Source of the DNA: Chloroflexota bacterium
Lineage (GTDB): Bacteria; Chloroflexota; Anaerolineae; CG2-30-64-16
Length of the DNA: 17,315 bases
NCBI GenBank assembly: GCA_029555885.1
Contig: JAKPQT010000328.1
Location: forward strand, 1 to 17,315
Direction of reading: 5' to 3'
The notes below the pieces were generated by a model. It did no database searches, had not been told where the DNA came from, and saw nothing but the letters and a program-made list of their open reading frames with translations. The stretch's first letter is position 1, and the number at the start of each line of letters is the position of its first letter. A program made the position numbers and the translations under genes. Positions 13,038 to 17,315 of the stretch are shown here, piece after piece.

Positions 13038-15203
13038 ATGCCAACAGACGGAACGGAAGCCCCAGTCCCGCACCACCCTACTCCGCGCGATCTGGTTACG
13101 CTGGAAGCCCCGGTGGGCATCGTCGTTTCGCCGGGGGGCGAACGCGCCGCGATCCGCACGGCCACTGCCAACTGGCGCGATGACCGCTTCGAGTATCAGT
13201 GTTATGTCTACGGAGTCGCAAGCGGTGAGATGTATCCGGCGTCGCGTTCCGGCAGTGTCGAGCAGGCGGATTGGCTGGACGACCGCATGCTCGCGCTGCT
13301 GAAGGAAAGCGCAACGGAAAGCGACGGCAAGGCGCAGATCTGGCTGTACGAAGGGCCGGGCGAGGGCTGGCAGCTGACGAACCACAAGACAGGCGTGGAC
13401 TGGTTCGTGCCGTTTGCAGGCGGCGTGCTCTACCGGGCCCGCGAGCCGGAACGCGATGAGAACAAGAAGCGAGCCGATCGCTTCGGCAAGTTCACGCACT
13501 TCGAGCAGGAAACGAGTTCCCACGCGCTCTACTATGTGGACGTGGGCGCGATGCGCCGCTATCGCGCCCGCTGTAAGGCGCTGCCCGAGGACGAAGGGAA
13601 GGACGAGATCGAGCCGGTCATCGAAGTCAGCCGCCTGCTTGAGGAACCACTATCCATCCAGGGCGCCGTCCCTTCTCCCGTAGGCGACGCCATCTATCTC
13701 AACTGTCGCAGGCGCGATGACCTGGTCTACTGGCGGGACATCAGCGTCTACCGCATCACGCTTGACCCGGCGGCCGCACTGGCCGAGTACATCCGGCGGG
13801 AGCAGGCCAAGAAGGCTGACAAGAAGGAAGGGGCAGACACGGAAGCAACCACCACACAGGAGAAGGACGAGAAAGATGTCTCCTACCTGGGCCGCTTGTC
13901 CCGCCTGAACCTGCCCCGCATGGCAACGGTATCGGCTGTATCGCCCGACGGCGCGCGGCTTTTGCTGTCCTATCCGGGTCGCGACGAGAAGATGTACACG
14001 CAGGAAGACCTGTGGGTGATCGACGCGCAGGCAGCCGTCGACGCAGCCCGCGCTGACACCGCCCGCTCGGCCATGCACAACCTTTCCGCCTCGCTGGACC
14101 GCCAGTGCATGCAGTCCTTCTGGACGGAGAAGGGCATCTTTTCCTCATACGTGGATGGCACGGTCATCCGCGTCGCACATTTCGGCGAGGACGGTACGGT
14201 CACGCCCCTGGACTTCGGCGGACTCTTTGTGCTGGATGATCTGCACGTATCGCGCGGGGGCTGGTTTGGCTTCAACGGAGCAAACGCCACGACCTTCCCC
14301 GAAGCCTGCCTGGCGGAGCCCTACGGTGGCCAGGCAAGTTGCCCGGCGCGGACTCTGACGAACTTCGGCGCGGGCATCGCTGAGTGGGAAGTCGGCACGG
14401 TTGAGACGATTCGGTGGACAAGCCGCGACGGGGCCGAGGTCGAAGGCGTGCTGCGCAAACCGGCCGATTTTGACCCGTCACGGAAATACCCGTTGGCCTT
14501 CGTCGTCCACGGCGGGCCCTCCTGGTTCTCGCCGGAGTACCTGTGCTACTACGATGACCTGCGTTATTACCCAACCATACCGCTCGTGAACAAGGACGTG
14601 CTGGTGCTCAAACCCAACTACCGGGGATCGACAGGCCGGGGACAGGCGTTTCTCGAACTGAACGTCAACAACCTGGGCGTCGGCGATCTGTGGGATCTGG
14701 AGAGCGGCATTGAACACCTGGTCAGACAGGGCATCGTGGACCCCGAGCGCGTCGGCTGCATGGGCTGGTCGCAGGGCGGCTATATCTCGGCGTTCGCCGG
14801 CCTCCACTCGGACGCGTTCAAGGCCGTCTCGGTCGGCGCAGGCATCTCCGACTGGTACACCTACCACATCAGCAACGACATCCCCGACTTCACCACTGAC
14901 TACCTGTCCGGCTCGCCCTTCCGCAACCGGGACGTGTACATCAAGACCGCGCCCATCAGCAACCTTGCGCATGCGCACACGCCCATGCTCATCCAGCACG
15001 GTGCAGAGGATCACCGGGTTCCGCTGTCGAACGCAACGGAGCTGTACCGTGGGCTCAAGGAGATGGGCGTGCCGGTCGAGTTGATCGTTTTTCCGGGGAT
15101 GCCGCATGGCATCCACAAGCCGCGCGAAAACCATGCGGTGCTCTGCCAGAACCTCGCCTGGTTCAGCCACTACCTGCTGGGCGAGGAACTGGCCCTGGAA
15201 TAG
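13038..15203 (+). CDS. S9-family (prolyl oligopeptidase/acylaminoacyl-peptidase-like) hydrolase
   Basis: A 721-residue serine hydrolase with an N-terminal beta-propeller (about 15-440) and a C-terminal alpha/beta hydrolase domain (about 455-715). The catalytic triad is readable: S578 in GWSQGG, D658 in HGAEDHRVP and H690 in MPHGIHKP. HGGPSWF supplies the oxyanion-hole region. No signal peptide is seen, so it is probably cytoplasmic. A highly charged, low-complexity stretch at about 250-283 (Lys/Glu/Thr-rich) is probably a loop between propeller blades. S9 enzymes normally cleave short peptides or acyl-amino acids. In a sugar-related operon an esterase or deacylase role is possible, but no sequence feature proves it. 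AGGAG (13025-13029) precedes the ATG by 8 nt, and the next gene starts 10 nt after its stop. Confidence 0.9.
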   Translation: MPTDGTEAPVPHHPTPRDLVTLEAPVGIVVSPGGERAAIRTATANWRDDRFEYQCYVYGVASGEMYPASRSGSVEQADWLDDRMLALLKESATESDGKAQIWLYEGPGEGWQLTNHKTGVDWFVPFAGGVLYRAREPERDENKKRADRFGKFTHFEQETSSHALYYVDVGAMRRYRARCKALPEDEGKDEIEPVIEVSRLLEEPLSIQGAVPSPVGDAIYLNCRRRDDLVYWRDISVYRITLDPAAALAEYIRREQAKKADKKEGADTEATTTQEKDEKDVSYLGRLSRLNLPRMATVSAVSPDGARLLLSYPGRDEKMYTQEDLWVIDAQAAVDAARADTARSAMHNLSASLDRQCMQSFWTEKGIFSSYVDGTVIRVAHFGEDGTVTPLDFGGLFVLDDLHVSRGGWFGFNGANATTFPEACLAEPYGGQASCPARTLTNFGAGIAEWEVGTVETIRWTSRDGAEVEGVLRKPADFDPSRKYPLAFVVHGGPSWFSPEYLCYYDDLRYYPTIPLVNKDVLVLKPNYRGSTGRGQAFLELNVNNLGVGDLWDLESGIEHLVRQGIVDPERVGCMGWSQGGYISAFAGLHSDAFKAVSVGAGISDWYTYHISNDIPDFTTDYLSGSPFRNRDVYIKTAPISNLAHAHTPMLIQHGAEDHRVPLSNATELYRGLKEMGVPVELIVFPGMPHGIHKPRENHAVLCQNLAWFSHYLLGEELALE

Positions 15204-15213
15204 GGAGCAGGCC

Positions 15214-16257
15214 ATGAATCAGCTCAAGCGTGTGACCCGGCGACGATTCCTCCGGCTCACGTCCGGCGTGGCTGCCGGATTCGGCGTGGCCGCCGGACTT
15301 GCCATGGGCGGGTGCCTGCCACCGAACTCACCGGTGAGATCGGAGCCCCGGCTCGTGACCACGCTCGGCCCACTCGCGTTACCCCAGAGTGGCGTAATCC
15401 TGCCGCACGAACACATCTTCGTGGATCTGCGCCCGCCGTCCGAGCCGGAACAGGGGCAGGCCGAAGTCGAGGATGTGCTGACCCTGATGCAACCGGAATT
15501 GGTGAAGGCTCGCAATGCAGGCGTCACTGTGCTGGTGGATGCGGCCCCACCGGGCGTCGGCCGCCGTGCAGATATCGTTGCTGCAGTCTCGCGCGCGGCT
15601 GAGCTGCCCATATTGGTTCCGACCGGTCTCTATCGCGATGCGTGGATCCCGTTGTGGGCACGAGAAGCAGACGAGGCGGAGTTGCGCGATTGGATGATCC
15701 GGGAGCTGACGGGTGAAATCGAAGACACCGGCGTGCAGGCCGGTTGGATCAAGCTCGGCGGAAGTGATGGTGGGTTGACCGAGCAGGAGCGGAAGGCCCT
15801 GCGCGCAGCCGCAGGCGCAGGTGCGGCGACTGGTGCGGTCATCGGGTCCCACATCGTCCGCGGCAGCGTGGCGCGGGAGGCCATCGCTGTCATCGAGCAG
15901 GCCGGCTATCGGCCCGACCGCTTCGTGTGGATTCACGCCGATCAGGAGCGCGACCCGACCCTGCACGAGGAACTCGCACGCCGCGGCGCGTACATCGAGT
16001 TCGACAGCATCGGCAGCGGCCGCGATGCTGCGCACATTACGATGATCCAACGCCTGCTCGACACTGGGTTCGGCAGTCACCTTCTCCTGAGCATGGATCG
16101 CGGCTGGTACGATCCTGCGCAGCCCGGCGGCGGCGTCCCTCAGCCGTTCACCTACCTGACGGAAACCTTTCTGCCCAAACTGCGCGAGGCAGGCGCGGAT
16201 GACGCGACCATCACGCAACTGACGCGGGAGAACCCCTTCCGTGCGTTCGCCCGGTAA
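15214..16257 (+). CDS. Tat-exported phosphotriesterase-family metal hydrolase
   Basis: A 347-residue amidohydrolase-superfamily protein. The N-terminus is a twin-arginine signal (TRRRFLRLTSG, about 8-18) followed by a hydrophobic stretch ending in MGGC (C34), a poor but possible lipobox. All expected binuclear-metal ligands are present: H65 and H67 in HEH, K180 in WIKLGG (probably carbamylated), H213, H241 in WIHAD and D295 in SMDRGW. It should therefore be an active hydrolase. Family members act as lactonases, carboxylesterases or, rarely, organophosphate hydrolases. A sugar-lactonase role would suit the two upstream dehydrogenases, but export outside the cytoplasm argues against it working on their product. 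It is the last gene of the operon. The start at 15214 is set by GGAG at 15204-15207, 6 nt upstream; the open frame upstream lies inside the S9 gene. Confidence 0.88.
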   Translation: MNQLKRVTRRRFLRLTSGVAAGFGVAAGLAMGGCLPPNSPVRSEPRLVTTLGPLALPQSGVILPHEHIFVDLRPPSEPEQGQAEVEDVLTLMQPELVKARNAGVTVLVDAAPPGVGRRADIVAAVSRAAELPILVPTGLYRDAWIPLWAREADEAELRDWMIRELTGEIEDTGVQAGWIKLGGSDGGLTEQERKALRAAAGAGAATGAVIGSHIVRGSVAREAIAVIEQAGYRPDRFVWIHADQERDPTLHEELARRGAYIEFDSIGSGRDAAHITMIQRLLDTGFGSHLLLSMDRGWYDPAQPGGGVPQPFTYLTETFLPKLREAGADDATITQLTRENPFRAFAR

Positions 16258-16276
16258 GAGAGCCGGTCCTCTTACC
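16253..16276. terminator. Hairpin containing both convergent stop codons
   Basis: GGTAAGAG (16253-16260) and CTCTTACC (16269-16276) are exact reverse complements around an 8-nt loop. The left arm contains the TAA stop of the phosphotriesterase-like gene, and the right arm contains the TAA (minus strand) of the GH28-like gene. The position suggests a bidirectional transcription end. No long T tract follows on either strand. Confidence 0.5.
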
Positions 16277-17315
16277 TTTCGCGGTCCTCACATCTGGATA
16301 GGTGGGCCTCTGCCGCGTCGGCGTCGTAGACCTCGTAGGGTGGGGTCTTCGGTGACAGGACGACGCCATACGCCGCCCGGCGCATATTGTTCCCGCTGAG
16401 CCGGATTTCCTGCGTGCGTTTGCCCTCGCACCGGAGGAAGACGCCCGTGCCCGCCTGCGCCCGGCAGTTACGCACCGCGGCCCACCGCACGTTGCGCAGT
16501 TTGATGGCGGGCGCGCCGCTGTCGGCCTGAGCCTGCCGGGCCGACACGCCATCGAGCACCAGGTCCTCGACCTCATCCACCACCAACGCGCTCTCCGCCC
16601 GATTCGCGATGTCGCCTTCCCACACGATCTCCACGTCCTTCACTGTGAAGTTGCGCGCGTGGCGGATGGTCAGCGCGTCGCGTGTCCGCTGCAGCGGCTC
16701 ATCGGGGTTCCACGCGACTGCCAGCCGGACATTGTCCAGCGTGACGTTCTCCAGCGGCGAGGCCACGTGCCCCTCGATCATGCTCGACCCCATCCCCCGC
16801 GCAATGACGTTGCGGATGATGATGTTGCGCATTGCGCCGATGGGCGGCTCGCTGCTCTTGTCGACGCGCGGGTCCAGCTCGCTGCGGCGGATCAGCCGGA
16901 AGTGCAGCGGGTCGGCCTCGCCCCACCAGAACCAGTCGAACGTCCGGCACTCGATCGTTAGGTTCGACAGCACGACATTCTCCACCACGCCGCCGTCGAA
17001 GACCATAAACGCAATGCCGCGGTTCGAGTTGGTGATGACGCAGTTGTCGATGACGACGTTGCGGATCGCCACGAGGTTGCCGTCGCAGAACTTGATCGCG
17101 CTGGAGGACGAAGAGAGGCGGCAGTTGGTGACCGTGATGTTCTCGCACGCGCGAGCCGGTCCGTAGATGGCCGACGAATAGAACACGATGGCATCGTCGC
17201 CGGTCTCGACGGTGCAGTTGGCGATGCACACATCCCGGCAGCCGTCCGGGTCGATGCCGTCCGCCCAGACGCCCGTCTCCTGGCTCGTGCGGATGGTCAC
17301 GCCGTCGATCAGCAG
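16272..17315 (-). CDS. GH28-like right-handed parallel beta-helix protein (5' end beyond right edge)
   Basis: 348 codons ending in TAA at 16274-16272; the frame is open to the window edge, so the N-terminus is missing. The visible part is a run of short parallel beta-helix coils with repeated NV/NC/VTN-type turns. Near its start it carries GH28 (polygalacturonase) motifs: ADGID (visible residues 18-22) and GDDAI (39-43), which hold the usual catalytic Asp residues. The GHG motif of GH28 is not found where expected, and the RIK motif is replaced by NRGIAFM. A Trp-rich segment (FDWFWWGEAD, about 16912-16941) could line a sugar site. The likely role is a pectin- or polysaccharide-related glycosidase or binding protein, but loss of two motifs leaves activity in doubt. 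It converges on the phosphotriesterase-like gene with 14 nt between the stops. Confidence 0.82.
   Translation of the reverse strand: MLIDGVTIRTSQETGVWADGIDPDGCRDVCIANCTVETGDDAIVFYSSAIYGPARACENITVTNCRLSSSSSAIKFCDGNLVAIRNVVIDNCVITNSNRGIAFMVFDGGVVENVVLSNLTIECRTFDWFWWGEADPLHFRLIRRSELDPRVDKSSEPPIGAMRNIIIRNVIARGMGSSMIEGHVASPLENVTLDNVRLAVAWNPDEPLQRTRDALTIRHARNFTVKDVEIVWEGDIANRAESALVVDEVEDLVLDGVSARQAQADSGAPAIKLRNVRWAAVRNCRAQAGTGVFLRCEGKRTQEIRLSGNNMRRAAYGVVLSPKTPPYEVYDADAAEAHLSRCEDRER

Noticed and set aside
13788..13887. Possible frameshift or insertion in the S9 gene because of the Lys/Glu/Thr-rich stretch
   Set aside because: The frame is continuous, family-like sequence resumes on both sides and the catalytic triad is intact. 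It is best read as a charged loop between propeller blades.

Overview
The window is a GC-rich carbohydrate-use region of a free-living bacterium. Chloroflexota (Anaerolineae/Caldilineae-like) is the best guess. The reasons are a twin-arginine lipoprotein solute-binding protein with a long Ala/Pro/Thr linker, a regulator that joins a sigma-region-4-like helix-turn-helix to a dead kinase-type ATPase fold and a receiver, and intergenic DNA full of short perfect palindromes. This assignment is inference; the window has no rRNA or other marker gene.

Layout, left to right. (1) A GH29 alpha-L-fucosidase gene runs off the left edge (minus strand). It is transcribed divergently from a complete GH78 alpha-L-rhamnosidase gene (485-3448). 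The 151 bp between them hold two opposed promoter-like sequences whose -35 hexamers are the two arms of one perfect palindrome (414-426). (2) On the minus strand, 3523-4710 encodes the unusual HTH/pseudo-ATPase/receiver protein. (3) Divergent from it lies a CUT1-type sugar ABC importer: binding protein (4921-6285), a 161-bp gap with a strong inverted repeat, then two permeases (6447-7409, 7420-8298). No ATPase gene is present. (4) A membrane hybrid histidine kinase follows (8527-10686), behind its own promoter with a perfect extended -10. (5) A 486-bp gap (10687-11172) has no gene but carries an island of short perfect hairpins. (6) A tight four-gene operon follows (11173-16257): zinc MDR dehydrogenase, SDR oxidoreductase, S9-family peptidase/esterase, and an exported phosphotriesterase-family metal hydrolase. 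(7) A convergent minus-strand gene running off the right edge encodes a GH28-like parallel beta-helix protein.

How the parts may fit together (inference). Fucosidase, rhamnosidase and a GH28-like protein suggest breakdown of rhamnose/fucose-decorated plant polysaccharide or glycoside, with rhamnogalacturonan-type pectin one possibility. Oligosaccharides would enter by the ABC importer and be trimmed in the cytoplasm by GH78 and GH29, neither of which has a signal peptide. The freed deoxysugars could be oxidised by the MDR/SDR dehydrogenases. The two signalling proteins flank the importer operon and are candidates for its control. I see no CRISPR array, phage, transposase, tRNA or rRNA. No completely new system is evident. 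The most unusual items are the HTH/dead-ATPase/receiver regulator, the symmetric divergent promoter-operator, the hairpin island and the mixed dehydrogenase/peptidase/phosphotriesterase operon.
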